A stretch of DNA of 16,704 nt from an uncultured Bryobacteraceae bacterium (GCA_937921835.1 CAKZVG010000116.1:1-16704), one strand, 5' to 3'. Counted from the stretch's first letter, positions 1 through 7,640 are shown. The notes: generated by a model not told the origin, from the sequence alone. Program-made: numbers and translations.

Positions 1-1248
1 CCGTTCGACCGCAACGGCTACAAGACCAACACCAGTTGCGGCGAACTGCTGAAGGAGCACGAAGCGCCGGTGAACGAACGCGTGCGCGCGCTGCGCGAGC
101 GCCTCTACAACCAGCCCGCCGCCGAGTCGGCCTTCGACGACCGCGGCATGTTCAAGTCCCAGCCCGGCGCGCTGCCGCCCGCCATCGCCGCCGGGCGCGA
201 CGAGTATATCGAGCGCTATTGCGCTTTCTTCGGCGGCGGGGGACTGCGCGGCACGCGGCTGCTGGTCTACCAGCATTCGGCCGTGGGGCGCGACCTGCTG
301 GTGGAAGTGCTGGCGCGATTGGGCGCCACCGTCACCGCCGCGGGACGCAGCGACGCCTTCGTGCCCATCGACACGGAGAACATCGGCCCCGGGCAGCTTG
401 CCACCATCCAGGCGCTGGCCGATGAGGCGCGCGCCCCCTGCGGCGGTTTTGATGCCGTGGTCTCAACCGACGGCGACAGCGACCGCCCGCTCATCCTGGG
501 CGCCGATCCGGCATCCGGCCGGGTGCGCTTCTTCGGCGGGGACCTGGTGGGGATGATCGCCGCCGAGTACCTGGGCGCCGGCGCGGTGGTGGTCCCCATA
601 AGCTGCAACGACGGCATCGACCGCGGACCGCTGGCGGCGGTGCTGGAGCCGCGCACGCGCATCGGATCACCCTACGTCATCGCCGGTATGCGGGCCGCGG
701 TGGAAAAGGGCCGCCGCGCCGTGTGCGGCTGGGAGGCCAATGGCGGGTTCCTCACCGGTTCCGATCTCGAGCGCCAAGGGCGCCGGCTGCCCGCGCTGCC
801 GACGCGCGATGCGTTCCTCCCGATCTTGTGCGTGCTGGTCGCCGCCCGCGAGCGGGGCGTCTCGCTCGACGGGCTTTTTGCGGCCCTGCCGCGGCGCTTC
901 AGCCGTGCCGCGCTGCTCCCGGAGGTGCCCCGCGAGGTGGGCCTGGCGATCGTCGAGCGCTTCACGCCCTCGCTCGAATCCGACCCCGCTCAGGTGCGGG
1001 AAGAACTCGCCGCCTTCTTCGGACCTGAGCACGGCTTCGGCCCCATCACCGGCATCGACTACACCGACGGCGTGCGCATCCGCTTCGCCGGCGGCGACGT
1101 CGCCCACATCCGCCCCTCGGGTAACGCCGACGAACTGCGCGTCTACGCGGTGGCCGATACCCAGGAACGGGCCGACGCCATCGCCGCCGCCGCTATCGCC
1201 GAGCCGGACGGGATCCTGCGGCGGCTGGAGAGGCTGGTCCGTGGCTGA
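1..1248 (+). CDS. Phosphomannomutase/phosphoglucomutase family protein, 5' partial
   Basis: This is an alpha-D-phosphohexomutase, which moves phosphate between C6 and C1 of a hexose (mannose or glucose) through a phosphoserine and Mg2+. The frame is open from the first base, so the N-terminus is off the window. The first residues, PFDRNGYK, match the segment just after the family's active-site Ser, so the catalytic Ser lies just upstream. Visible landmarks, numbered from the window edge, are the Mg-binding loop DGDSDRP (about 157-163), the sugar-binding loop EANGG (about 245-249) and the C-terminal phosphate-binding loop RPSGN (about 371-375, usually RPSGT). A GTG at 70 is a possible start but would remove conserved residues, so it is not used. 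The stop overlaps the start of the mannose-6-phosphate isomerase gene, which favours a mannose role. Substrate preference (mannose or glucose) cannot be read from the sequence. Confidence 0.88.
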   Translation, partial: PFDRNGYKTNTSCGELLKEHEAPVNERVRALRERLYNQPAAESAFDDRGMFKSQPGALPPAIAAGRDEYIERYCAFFGGGGLRGTRLLVYQHSAVGRDLLVEVLARLGATVTAAGRSDAFVPIDTENIGPGQLATIQALADEARAPCGGFDAVVSTDGDSDRPLILGADPASGRVRFFGGDLVGMIAAEYLGAGAVVVPISCNDGIDRGPLAAVLEPRTRIGSPYVIAGMRAAVEKGRRAVCGWEANGGFLTGSDLERQGRRLPALPTRDAFLPILCVLVAARERGVSLDGLFAALPRRFSRAALLPEVPREVGLAIVERFTPSLESDPAQVREELAAFFGPEHGFGPITGIDYTDGVRIRFAGGDVAHIRPSGNADELRVYAVADTQERADAIAAAAIAEPDGILRRLERLVRG

Positions 1249-2467
1249 GGACGGTCCGCTGCTGTTGCGCGGGGCGGTGCAACACTACGCCTGGGGCGGA
1301 CGGGAGTTGATCCCGTCGCTGCTCGGCGTGGAGAACCCCGCCGGGCGGCCCTTCGCCGAACTGTGGCTGGGCGCGCACCCGGCCGCTCCCGCGCTGCTTG
1401 AAACGCCTGGCGGACCGCTTCCGCTCGACCGCTACATCGCCGCCCGGCCGGCGGAGACGCTTGGGCCGGCCGCGCCGCTCTTTGAGAATCGCCTCCCCTT
1501 CCTGCTGAAGGTTCTCGATGCGCGCTCCATGCTCTCCATCCAGGTCCACCCCGACAAGCGACAGGCCGAGGAGGGATTCCGGCGCGAGAACGGCGCGGGA
1601 GTGCCGCCCGGCGCGCCGCACCGGAACTACAAGGACCCGAATCACAAGCCCGAGGTTCACGTTGCCTTGAGCGAGTTCTGGATGCTGCACGGCTTCCGCC
1701 CGCTTGACGAGATCCTACGGCTCGCCGGACGTTACCCCGAGTTGTCCCCGCTTATGTCCGAGCGCGCCGCCGGGCTGCGCGAGATCTACACCCGCGCCAT
1801 GAGCCTGCCGCAGGCAAGCGTGGACGCGCTGCTCAATCCTCTGATTGCGCGCCTGGAGCAAGGTCCGCCTCCCGCCAAGCACTCGCCGGATTATTGGGCG
1901 CTGCGCGCCGCGCGCGAGTTCCCGCTGCCCGGCGGAGGACGCGACCGCGGACTGTTTTCGATCTACCTGCTGAATCTCCTCCGGCTCGAACCCGGCGAAG
2001 GAACGTATCAGCCCGCGGGAGTGCCGCACGCCTATCTGGAAGGCGCCACCGTCGAACTGATGGCCAACTCCGACAACGTGCTGCGCGCAGGGCTGACCCC
2101 CAAGCACGTCGACGTGGACGAATTGCTCCGCGCCGTCTCGTTTGAATGCGGCGCGCCCGAGATCCTGCGGGGCGTCCCGGTCTCGGCGGCCGAGACCGCG
2201 TATCGCACCGCGGCCGAAGAGTTCGAGTTGAGCCGCCTCGCGCTTGCCCCCGGCGCGAGTTGCGCCGGCGTCTCGGCGCGCGGGCCGGAAATTCTGCTGG
2301 CCATCGAAGGGCAAGCGCTGTTGCGCGCCGGTAACCGGACTCTGGATCTGCCGCGCGGGAAGGCGGCCTTTGTTCCCTATGGCTGCCGCTACGTGCTCGA
2401 AGGCTCCCCGGCGGGCGCGCTGCTGTTCAAGGCGGCGCTGCCCGCCTCCTCCGCCAGGCCCCAATAG
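1241..2467 (+). CDS. manA: Mannose-6-phosphate isomerase, type I
   Basis: The enzyme is Zn-dependent and cytoplasmic and interconverts mannose-6-phosphate and fructose-6-phosphate. The product is 408 residues, normal for type I enzymes. Zinc ligands are visible: Gln101 and His103 in QVHPDK, Glu138 in HKPEVHVAL, and His263 in PAGVPHAYLEG. The family signature NSDNVLRAGLTPK is at about 277-289. The start chosen is GTG at 1241, which overlaps the mutase stop by 8 bp and has GGAGAGG at 1227-1233 upstream; the N-terminus then begins directly on the conserved QHYAWGG segment. The frame is open further upstream, to 740, but that stretch is only the shadow of the mutase. The overlap implies translational coupling. 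With the upstream mutase it links fructose-6-P to mannose-1-P; no GDP-mannose pyrophosphorylase is in view. Confidence 0.95.
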   Translation: MAEDGPLLLRGAVQHYAWGGRELIPSLLGVENPAGRPFAELWLGAHPAAPALLETPGGPLPLDRYIAARPAETLGPAAPLFENRLPFLLKVLDARSMLSIQVHPDKRQAEEGFRRENGAGVPPGAPHRNYKDPNHKPEVHVALSEFWMLHGFRPLDEILRLAGRYPELSPLMSERAAGLREIYTRAMSLPQASVDALLNPLIARLEQGPPPAKHSPDYWALRAAREFPLPGGGRDRGLFSIYLLNLLRLEPGEGTYQPAGVPHAYLEGATVELMANSDNVLRAGLTPKHVDVDELLRAVSFECGAPEILRGVPVSAAETAYRTAAEEFELSRLALAPGASCAGVSARGPEILLAIEGQALLRAGNRTLDLPRGKAAFVPYGCRYVLEGSPAGALLFKAALPASSARPQ

Positions 2468-2566
2468 CGGATCCGGAGCCGGTCCGCGCTCACCCGCGGC
2501 GAGGACGGGGCCCCACACCTCAGGCACGCGTGGAAGGCCGGGTTGAGGATTCCGGTTGGCGGCGTT

Positions 2567-2580
2567 CGTAAAAGCTTACG
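2567..2580. promoter_or_regulatory. Palindromic candidate operator for the LacI-family regulator
   Basis: CGTAA-AAGC-TTACG is an inverted repeat with perfect 5-bp arms, 42 bp before the regulator start. It is followed by the short direct repeat TTAGCGTTAG (2581-2590). LacI-family regulators bind palindromes of roughly this size and often control their own gene, so this is a reasonable autoregulatory site. The position, just upstream of or overlapping the -35 region, would suit repression. The assignment rests only on symmetry and location; the centre lacks the CG step common in LacI operators. Confidence 0.4.
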
Positions 2581-2610
2581 TTAGCGTTAGAGGGCCCGGG
2601 GCCGAAATGC

Positions 2611-2616
2611 CATAAT
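2611..2616 (+). promoter_or_regulatory. -10 box of the regulator gene, probably leaderless
   Basis: CATAAT matches the sigma-70 -10 consensus at five of six bases and ends 7 nt before the A of the ATG at 2623, so transcription would start at or next to the start codon. No Shine-Dalgarno sequence can fit between. The -35 is weak (TTAGAG at 2587-2592, 18-bp spacer). Confidence 0.5.
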
Positions 2617-2622
2617 CGGGGT

Positions 2623-3669
2623 ATGGCCGTCCGCCTGAAGGACATTGCGCGCGACCTGAACGTTTCCGTGGTGACGGTTTCCAAGGTGCTCCGCAATCAC
2701 GGCGACATCTCGCGCGGGACGCGCGAGCGCGTCCTGAAGCGGATGAAGGAGCTGAACTACCGTCCGAACCTGGCGGCGCGCGCGCTGGTGACGGGGCGCA
2801 CGCGCGCCATCGGCGTGATCGTTCCGGACCTGGTGCATCCGTTCTTTTCCGAGGTCGCCAAAGGCCTCTCGCGCGTGCTCCGCAAGAAGTCCTACGGCTT
2901 GGTGATTTCCTCCTCCGAGGAGGATCCGGAACTCGAACGCGACGAGATCGATCAGATGCTGGCGCGGCGCGTCGACGCGCTGGTGATCGCCTCCACGCAG
3001 TGGTCGGTGGAAAGCTTCCGCCGGGTCGAGGAGCAGGGCACGCCCTATGTGCTGATCGACCGCCGCTTCACCGGAATGAGCGCCAACTTCGTGGGCGTCG
3101 ACGACGAGCGGGTGGGCGAACTCGCCACCGGGCACCTGATCGAAGCGGGCTGCCGGCGCATCGCCCACATTCGAGGCTCCGGGATCAGCCCCGCGCTGGG
3201 TCGGCTGGAAGGCTACCGGCGCGCGCTCGCGCGGCACCATTTGACGGTTCCGGCCGCTTACATCGTGGCGGGCGAATCGGCCGACGACGCCGGCCACCTC
3301 AGCGGCCGCCGCGCCATGCGCAAGCTGCTGGCGCTCAATCCGCGCCCCGACGGCGTCTTCTGCTTCAACGATCCGACCGCCATGGGCGCGCTCGAAGCGA
3401 TTCTCGAAGCCGGCCTGCGCGTGCCGCACGATGTCGCCGTGGCGGGCTGCGGCAACGTCCACTACTCGGCACTGCTGCGCGTGCCGTTGACCAGCGTCGA
3501 TCAGCAGAGCCGGCTCATCGGCGAACGCGCCGCCAAACTTGCCTTGAGCCTGGTGGAGGCCAAGGGCGCGCCAACCCGGCCCAGGACCGTGTTGCTTGAG
3601 CCCAGGCTGGTGGCGCGCGAATCCACCGCCAGAGGGAAGGAGACTGCAAACGTATGCCAATTGAAATGA
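2623..3669 (+). CDS. LacI-family transcriptional regulator
   Basis: This is a 348-residue DNA-binding regulator of normal LacI/GalR length. The N-terminal helix-turn-helix is LKDIARDLNVSVVTVSKVLR (5-24). It is followed by the hinge with NYRPN (45-49) and ALVTGRT (54-60), then a periplasmic-binding-protein-like effector domain with IGVIVPDLVHPFF (63-75) and FNDPTAMG (248-255). Members of this family usually sense a sugar or sugar derivative and repress or activate nearby catabolic genes. The following cupin gene overlaps it by 16 bp, so regulator, cupin and aldo/keto reductase are likely co-transcribed and self-regulated. The effector cannot be identified from sequence. The ATG at 2623 is supported by the -10 box directly upstream and by the correct spacing to the HTH. 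Confidence 0.93.
   Translation: MAVRLKDIARDLNVSVVTVSKVLRNHGDISRGTRERVLKRMKELNYRPNLAARALVTGRTRAIGVIVPDLVHPFFSEVAKGLSRVLRKKSYGLVISSSEEDPELERDEIDQMLARRVDALVIASTQWSVESFRRVEEQGTPYVLIDRRFTGMSANFVGVDDERVGELATGHLIEAGCRRIAHIRGSGISPALGRLEGYRRALARHHLTVPAAYIVAGESADDAGHLSGRRAMRKLLALNPRPDGVFCFNDPTAMGALEAILEAGLRVPHDVAVAGCGNVHYSALLRVPLTSVDQQSRLIGERAAKLALSLVEAKGAPTRPRTVLLEPRLVARESTARGKETANVCQLK
3635..3642 (+). promoter_or_regulatory. Ribosome binding site of the cupin gene
   Basis: GGAAGGAG lies inside the end of the regulator gene, 11 nt before the ATG at 3654. It favours that start over the in-frame ATG at 3666, which overlaps the regulator stop as ATGA but has no purine-rich leader. Confidence 0.6.
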
Positions 3670-4040
3670 AGACCGCGCGGGGACCCTTGCTGATCCGCCA
3701 TGAAGGGGAAGCGCCCCAGGAACGCAGCACCTGCGGCTGGCGCCACCGCCTGATCAGCCGCGAGGACGCGGGAACTGGCGTGGCCGCCTGGGCGCACGCC
3801 GTCGATATCGACGGCGCAAAGGAACACTACCACGAGCGCGGGGCCGAGCTGTACTACGTTCTGGAGGGCGAAGGCAGCGTGGTGCTGGACGGCGTCGAGC
3901 ATCCGGTGCGCAAAGGCTCGCTGGTGCACATCCCGCCTGGCGTGGTGCATGGCGCGCGCGGGAGGATGCGGGTGCTGGTGGTGGGCGTTCCCGATATCGC
4001 CGAGGACGACCTTTTCTTTCCGGAACGACAGCCAGAGTAA
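3654..4040 (+). CDS. Small single-domain cupin protein
   Basis: This 128-residue cytoplasmic protein has one cupin barrel. The metal-binding pattern is seen as HYHERGAE (His58, His60, Glu65) and GSLVHIPPGVVHG (88-100, with His99), which matches cupin motifs 1 and 2. Single-domain cupins bind a divalent metal and act as sugar isomerases or epimerases, dioxygenases or ligand sensors. The exact activity cannot be told here. The gene sits between a LacI regulator and an aldo/keto reductase, overlapping the first by 16 bp and separated from the second by 12 bp, so a role in handling a sugar or keto-sugar is likely. An alternative start at 3666 would shorten it by four residues. Confidence 0.85.
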   Translation: MPIEMKTARGPLLIRHEGEAPQERSTCGWRHRLISREDAGTGVAAWAHAVDIDGAKEHYHERGAELYYVLEGEGSVVLDGVEHPVRKGSLVHIPPGVVHGARGRMRVLVVGVPDIAEDDLFFPERQPE

Positions 4041-4045
4041 GGAGG
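4038..4045 (+). promoter_or_regulatory. Strong Shine-Dalgarno of the aldo/keto reductase gene
   Basis: TAAGGAGG contains the cupin stop codon itself (TAA 4038-4040) and ends 7 nt before the ATG at 4053. It is the best ribosome binding site in the window, fixes the reductase start, and implies coupled translation. Confidence 0.8.
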
Positions 4046-4052
4046 TTACGAC

Positions 4053-5087
4053 ATGAGCGATGCAAGCCAAGTCAACCGCAGAGATTTCCTGGGCGCCGGA
4101 CTGGCGGTGGCGGGCGCGGCCGGGCTGGCCGCGGCGCCCGCTGCCGGCAAGCGTCCGCTGCCATTCAACCCCCGCACCCACCAGGCGATGCCGGTCCACA
4201 ATCTAGGCCAGACCGGCTACCGGGTGGGCATCCTGAGCCTGGGCGGCCAGGCAACGCTTGAGATCCCAGGTAAGGAGGCCGAGTCGGAAGCCATCATCAA
4301 CCGCGCCCTCGACCTGGGCATCAACTACATCGATTCGGCCGCCGGCTACGGCAAGGGCGTCAGCGAGAGGAACATCGGCCGCGTGCTGGAGACCCGCCGC
4401 AAGGAGGTCTTCGTCACCAGCAAGACCGCCGACCGCACCTACGACGGCTCGATGCGCCTTCTCGATACGACGCTCAAGAACATGCGGACCGATCACCTGG
4501 ACCTGTGGCAGATCCACAACCTGCAAACCAACGAACAGCTCGAGCAGATCTTCGCCGCCAACGGCGCCATGCGGGCGCTCGAAAAGGCCCGTGAACAGGG
4601 CGCGGCGCGTTTCCTGGGCGTGACCGGCCACTACGAGCCGAACGTTCTGTTGGAAGCGATCCGCCGCTTCCCCTTCGACACCATTCTGCTGGCCGTGAAC
4701 GCGGCGGACCGCCACTACCTCAGCTTCATCGAGCACCTGCTGCCGGCGGCGCAGGAAAAGAGGATGGGCATCATCGGCATGAAAGTGGCCACGCGCGGGC
4801 GCGTGCTCTCCACCTGGACGCCGCCGCCGCCCGAGGAGCAGCCCGAACGCATGCGCACCCCCCGCCCGGGCGCGCTGACCATCCAGGAGGCGCTGGCCTA
4901 CAACCTGTCGCTGCCGGTGAGCACGACCATCATCGGCGTCGACACCATCAAGCAACTCGAAGAGAACGTCGCCTTCGCCGCGCGCTTTACCCCGCTGAGC
5001 GAAACGCAGATGCACGAACTCGAGAAGCGGACCCTGCCCATCGTGCGGCAGGCGCTCTATTTCCGGCGCTGGGATCTGGGCGCCTGA
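4053..5087 (+). CDS. Aldo/keto reductase with twin-arginine signal
   Basis: This 344-residue NAD(P)H-dependent oxidoreductase has an AKR (beta/alpha)8 barrel. The N-terminus carries a Tat signal: NRRDFLG at 8-14, then an Ala/Gly-rich hydrophobic stretch to about 32, so the folded enzyme is probably exported with its cofactor. The AKR catalytic tetrad is visible: Asp94 and Tyr99 (YIDSAAGYG), Lys124 (TSKT) and His155 (QIHN). The family reduces aldehydes and ketones or oxidises sugars and alcohols. It is the last gene of the LacI-cupin-reductase unit and converges on the glycerate kinase gene. Tat-bearing AKRs occur in Acidobacteriota and Planctomycetota, where their substrates are mostly unknown. 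The unusual point is the export of a nicotinamide-dependent enzyme. Confidence 0.92.
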   Translation: MSDASQVNRRDFLGAGLAVAGAAGLAAAPAAGKRPLPFNPRTHQAMPVHNLGQTGYRVGILSLGGQATLEIPGKEAESEAIINRALDLGINYIDSAAGYGKGVSERNIGRVLETRRKEVFVTSKTADRTYDGSMRLLDTTLKNMRTDHLDLWQIHNLQTNEQLEQIFAANGAMRALEKAREQGAARFLGVTGHYEPNVLLEAIRRFPFDTILLAVNAADRHYLSFIEHLLPAAQEKRMGIIGMKVATRGRVLSTWTPPPPEEQPERMRTPRPGALTIQEALAYNLSLPVSTTIIGVDTIKQLEENVAFAARFTPLSETQMHELEKRTLPIVRQALYFRRWDLGA

Positions 5088-5088
5088 A

Positions 5089-5110
5089 GGCGGGGGGTTC
5101 TCACCCCGCC
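5089..5110. terminator. GC-rich hairpin between convergent genes
   Basis: GGCGGGG (5089-5095) pairs with CCCCGCC (5104-5110) around an 8-nt loop. It lies between the reductase stop (5085-5087) and the glycerate kinase stop (5101-5103, in the loop), so it could end both transcripts. No T tract follows on either side, so an intrinsic terminator is only possible. Confidence 0.4.
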
Positions 5111-6429
5111 AGCAGGAGGCGCACGTCCATCACGTTGGTGTTGGTGGGCCCGGTCTTAATCAGATCGCCGAGGGCGTCGAAGAACCGGTAGGAGTCGTTG
5201 CGCGCCAGGTACGCCCGCGCGTCGAGACCGAGTTCTTCCGCCCGCCCGATGGTCGCGCCGGTCGCCAGCGCGCCCGCGGCGTCGGTGGGGCCGTCGGTGC
5301 CGTCGGTGCCGCCGCTCAGCACCAGCACGTCCCGCATTCCCGCGATGTCGAGCGCGGCGGCCAACGCGAACTCCTGGTTGCGGCCGCCGAGACCCTGGCC
5401 GCGAATCGTCACCGTGGTCTCGCCGCCGGAGATGATGCAAGCGGGCGCTTTGAGCGGGCGCGAAGAGGCGCGCACCTCCTTGAGAATGGCGGCGTGCACG
5501 CCCGCGACGTCGCGCGTTTCGCCTTCGATGAACGTCGAAAGCACCAGCGCCCGGTAGCCCAGTTCGCGCGCCTTGCGCCCGGCCGCGTCCACCGCCAGCC
5601 GGTTGCTGCCGACGATCACGTTGTGGACCCGCTCGAAGGCCGGATCGCCGGTCTTCGGCGTCTCGGGGATCTCCCCGCGCACGCCCGCCTCGATGCGTTC
5701 GCGGACCGGCGCGGGCACGCGCTCGAGAATCGCGTACTTTTCGAGAATCGCGCGCGCGTCCGCGAAGGTGGAGGCGTCCGGAGCGGTGGCGCCGGAAGCG
5801 ATGACGTCCAGGTTGTCGCCGATGACGTCGGAAAGAATCAGCGCGATCAGCGTCGCGGGCGCGGCCAGGCGCGCCAGTTGGCCGCCTTTCAAGCCCGAGA
5901 TATGCTTGCGGACGGCGTTGATCTCGTGAATGTTGGCGCCGCAAGCCAGCAGCAGCCTGGTGGTGGCCTGTTTCTCTTCGAGCGTGACCGGCGCCGCCGG
6001 CGAGGGCATCAGCGCCGAACCGCCTCCGGACATCACCGCGATCACCAGGTCCTTCGGTCCCGCCTCGCGCACCAGATCCGCGATGCGCGCCGCGCCGCGC
6101 ACCCCGTTTTCGTCCGGCACCGGATGGCCGCACTCGTTGATCTCCACCCGCTTGAGCCGCGCCAGGTGGCCGTACTTCACGTTCACCAGCCCACCCGCGA
6201 CGCGCCGCCCGAGCACGCGCTCCACCGCCTGCGCCATGGCCGCGCTGGCCTTGCCCGCGCCGGTCACCAGCACGCGCTCGAAGGCGTCCAGCCGGTAGCG
6301 CCGCCTGCCCGCCAGCAGTGTCCCGCCATCCAGCTTCAGGAAGCGCGAAACGGCCTCCACCGGGCCGGCCGCCTTGAGCGCCGCCTGGAAGATGGCCAGA
6401 GCGTGTTTGCGAAGGTTCTTTTCCGTCAT
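5101..6429 (-). CDS. Glycerate 2-kinase, class II (DUF4147 plus MOFRL domains)
   Basis: The protein is 442 residues and belongs to the GckA/TtuD family, which phosphorylates D-glycerate with ATP to 2-phosphoglycerate in the cytoplasm. The N-terminal DUF4147 domain carries VTGAGKASAAMAQ (about 55-67), the glycine-rich MSGGGSALM and the SDVIGD segment. The C-terminal MOFRL domain shows SGGTDGTDGPTDAAGA and the final TGPTNTNVMD signature. Length and both signatures are complete. The gene follows aroK on the same strand with only 6 bp between, so they are co-transcribed. No Shine-Dalgarno precedes the ATG at 6429, consistent with translational coupling. The product feeds lower glycolysis; its pairing with shikimate kinase is metabolic convenience rather than one pathway, though 2-phosphoglycerate leads to PEP, a shikimate precursor. 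Confidence 0.93.
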   Translation of the reverse strand: MTEKNLRKHALAIFQAALKAAGPVEAVSRFLKLDGGTLLAGRRRYRLDAFERVLVTGAGKASAAMAQAVERVLGRRVAGGLVNVKYGHLARLKRVEINECGHPVPDENGVRGAARIADLVREAGPKDLVIAVMSGGGSALMPSPAAPVTLEEKQATTRLLLACGANIHEINAVRKHISGLKGGQLARLAAPATLIALILSDVIGDNLDVIASGATAPDASTFADARAILEKYAILERVPAPVRERIEAGVRGEIPETPKTGDPAFERVHNVIVGSNRLAVDAAGRKARELGYRALVLSTFIEGETRDVAGVHAAILKEVRASSRPLKAPACIISGGETTVTIRGQGLGGRNQEFALAAALDIAGMRDVLVLSGGTDGTDGPTDAAGALATGATIGRAEELGLDARAYLARNDSYRFFDALGDLIKTGPTNTNVMDVRLLLAG

Positions 6430-6435
6430 GAGGAG

Positions 6436-6966
6436 TCACCCGAAGATCGGCAGCGCGAGAATCGCCTCCACCACGCGCGAGGACTCCGGCCGCCCGGACT
6501 TGACGCGATAGTCCGCCAGCGCGTAAAAACCGGCGCGCGCCTCGAAAAGTTCGAAGAAGCTCTTGCGGCTGCGCGCCAGGGGCCGGTGTGGGTTTCCTTT
6601 CACTCTCTCCCAGAGGATCTCCACCGGGCAATCGATCCAGATCGAGACGCCGTTGCCGCGCAGCAGTTCGCGGTTGCGCTCGAGGGTGAACGCGCCGCCG
6701 CCCAGAGCCAGCACGGTCGCCGCGCCACAGCCGATCTTGCGCACGCGCGCCGTCAGGGCCGCGGTTTCGAGCCGCCGGAACCACTCCTCGCCGTCGACCG
6801 CGAAGATGTCGGCGATAGTGCGCTCCTCGGCGCTCTCGATGTCCTGGTCCAGATCGGCGAAGCTCCAGCCCAGAGCCGCGGCGAGCTGCTGGCCGACGGT
6901 GGTCTTGCCCGAACCCATGAAACCAACCAGGTAGATTCCGGGACTGCGTTTAAGCTCGAGGATCAT
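6436..6966 (-). CDS. aroK: Shikimate kinase
   Basis: This 176-residue P-loop kinase converts shikimate to shikimate-3-phosphate using ATP, in the pathway to aromatic amino acids. It shows the Walker A motif GFMGSGKT (15-22), DLD (Asp38 and Asp40, shikimate and Mg region), WFRRLE with Arg64, the GGG loop at 89-91, RPL with Arg128 in the lid, and an Arg144 segment near the C-terminus where the usual RxPxY is RAGFY. Length is typical. It is the first gene of a two-gene minus-strand operon with the glycerate kinase and starts only 41 bp from the divergent LON-domain gene. The ATG at 6966 has no visible Shine-Dalgarno. Confidence 0.93.
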   Translation of the reverse strand: MILELKRSPGIYLVGFMGSGKTTVGQQLAAALGWSFADLDQDIESAEERTIADIFAVDGEEWFRRLETAALTARVRKIGCGAATVLALGGGAFTLERNRELLRGNGVSIWIDCPVEILWERVKGNPHRPLARSRKSFFELFEARAGFYALADYRVKSGRPESSRVVEAILALPIFG

Positions 6967-6972
6967 CGCGGA

Positions 6973-7001
6973 TTGCCGCGGAGGTTCCGGGACGAGATAA
7001 T
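6973..7001 (+). promoter_or_regulatory. Promoter of the LON-domain gene, leaderless
   Basis: TTGCCG (6973-6978), a 17-bp spacer, and GATAAT (6996-7001) form a good sigma-70-type promoter. The -10 ends 7 nt before the A of ATG 7008, so the transcript should begin at the start codon. On the opposite strand the same bases read TATTAT (7002-6997), a possible -10 for the divergent aroK, though no matching -35 is seen. Confidence 0.6.
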
Positions 7002-7007
7002 AGTACC

Positions 7008-7637
7008 ATGCAAGAGGGCCTGCTGCCGCTGTTCCCCCTCAATACGGTCCTGTTGCCCGGCGCGCCGCTGCCGCTGCACATTTTCGAGGACCGTTACAAG
7101 GAGATGATCGGCGAGGCCATCCGCGAGAACAGCGAGTTCGGCATCGTGCTGGCCACCGACAAGGGCATCCTCAATATCGGCTGCACGGCGGTGGTGAAGG
7201 AAGTGATCCGCAAGTATCCGGACGGGCGGCTGGACGTGCTGACGGTCGGGTTGCGGCGCTTCGAGATCGTGCTGCTGAACGAAGAGAAGGCCTACCTGCG
7301 CGGCGCGGTGCAGTTCTTCGACGACGAGGACGAGACCCCGGCCCCGGAGTCGCTGCGCGAGGCGGCGCTCGAGGCCTGCAACGAACTGCGGCGCATTGAG
7401 GGCCAGGAGCCGGTGAAGGCCGAAGACGCCGATCCTTCGCAGCTCAGTTTCTCGCTCGCTCAGGCCGTGCCGGACCACGAATTCCGGCAGATGATGCTCC
7501 GTATGCGTTCCGAGACCGAGCGCATGAGACAGCTCGCCGAGTTCCTGCCGTTTTTCGCCGCTCGCCAGCAGCGCATCACGCACATCAAGCACGTGGCGCG
7601 CACCAACGGCTCCGGCCAGACCACCCCCAGGCTATAG
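7008..7637 (+). CDS. Stand-alone LON substrate-binding domain protein
   Basis: The 209-residue protein matches the N-terminal substrate-recognition domain of Lon protease but has no AAA+ or protease part. The opening PLFPLNTVLLPGAPLPLHIF (7-26) and EDRYKEMI (27-34) are the family hallmark. A mixed beta domain runs to about 105, then an alpha-helical, charged C-terminal part follows. Proteins of this kind are widespread. Their role is not settled: substrate or adaptor binding is assumed by analogy with Lon. It is cytoplasmic with no signal peptide. The HAD gene starts 3 bp after its stop, so the two are probably co-transcribed. Confidence 0.9.
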   Translation: MQEGLLPLFPLNTVLLPGAPLPLHIFEDRYKEMIGEAIRENSEFGIVLATDKGILNIGCTAVVKEVIRKYPDGRLDVLTVGLRRFEIVLLNEEKAYLRGAVQFFDDEDETPAPESLREAALEACNELRRIEGQEPVKAEDADPSQLSFSLAQAVPDHEFRQMMLRMRSETERMRQLAEFLPFFAARQQRITHIKHVARTNGSGQTTPRL

Positions 7638-7640
7638 CGC

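Larger units (their letters stand above)
2468..2622. other. Intergenic region between manA and the lacI-type gene
   Basis: This 155-bp gap separates manA from the regulator gene. The left part is GC-rich with short complementary patches near 2469-2485 but no convincing terminator with a T tract. The right part, from about 2560, becomes more AT-rich and holds the palindrome and -10 box listed separately. It probably marks the boundary between two transcription units. Confidence 0.6.

Noticed and set aside
740..1240. N-terminal extension of the manA frame
   Set aside because: It overlaps the mutase coding region; the GTG at 1241 has a ribosome binding site and fits the family's N-terminus.
5494..7107. 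Long plus-strand open frame (537 codons)
   Set aside because: It is antisense to glycerate kinase and aroK, both with clear family motifs; the translation is His/Arg/Gln-rich and low in hydrophobic structure, as expected for a shadow in high-GC DNA.
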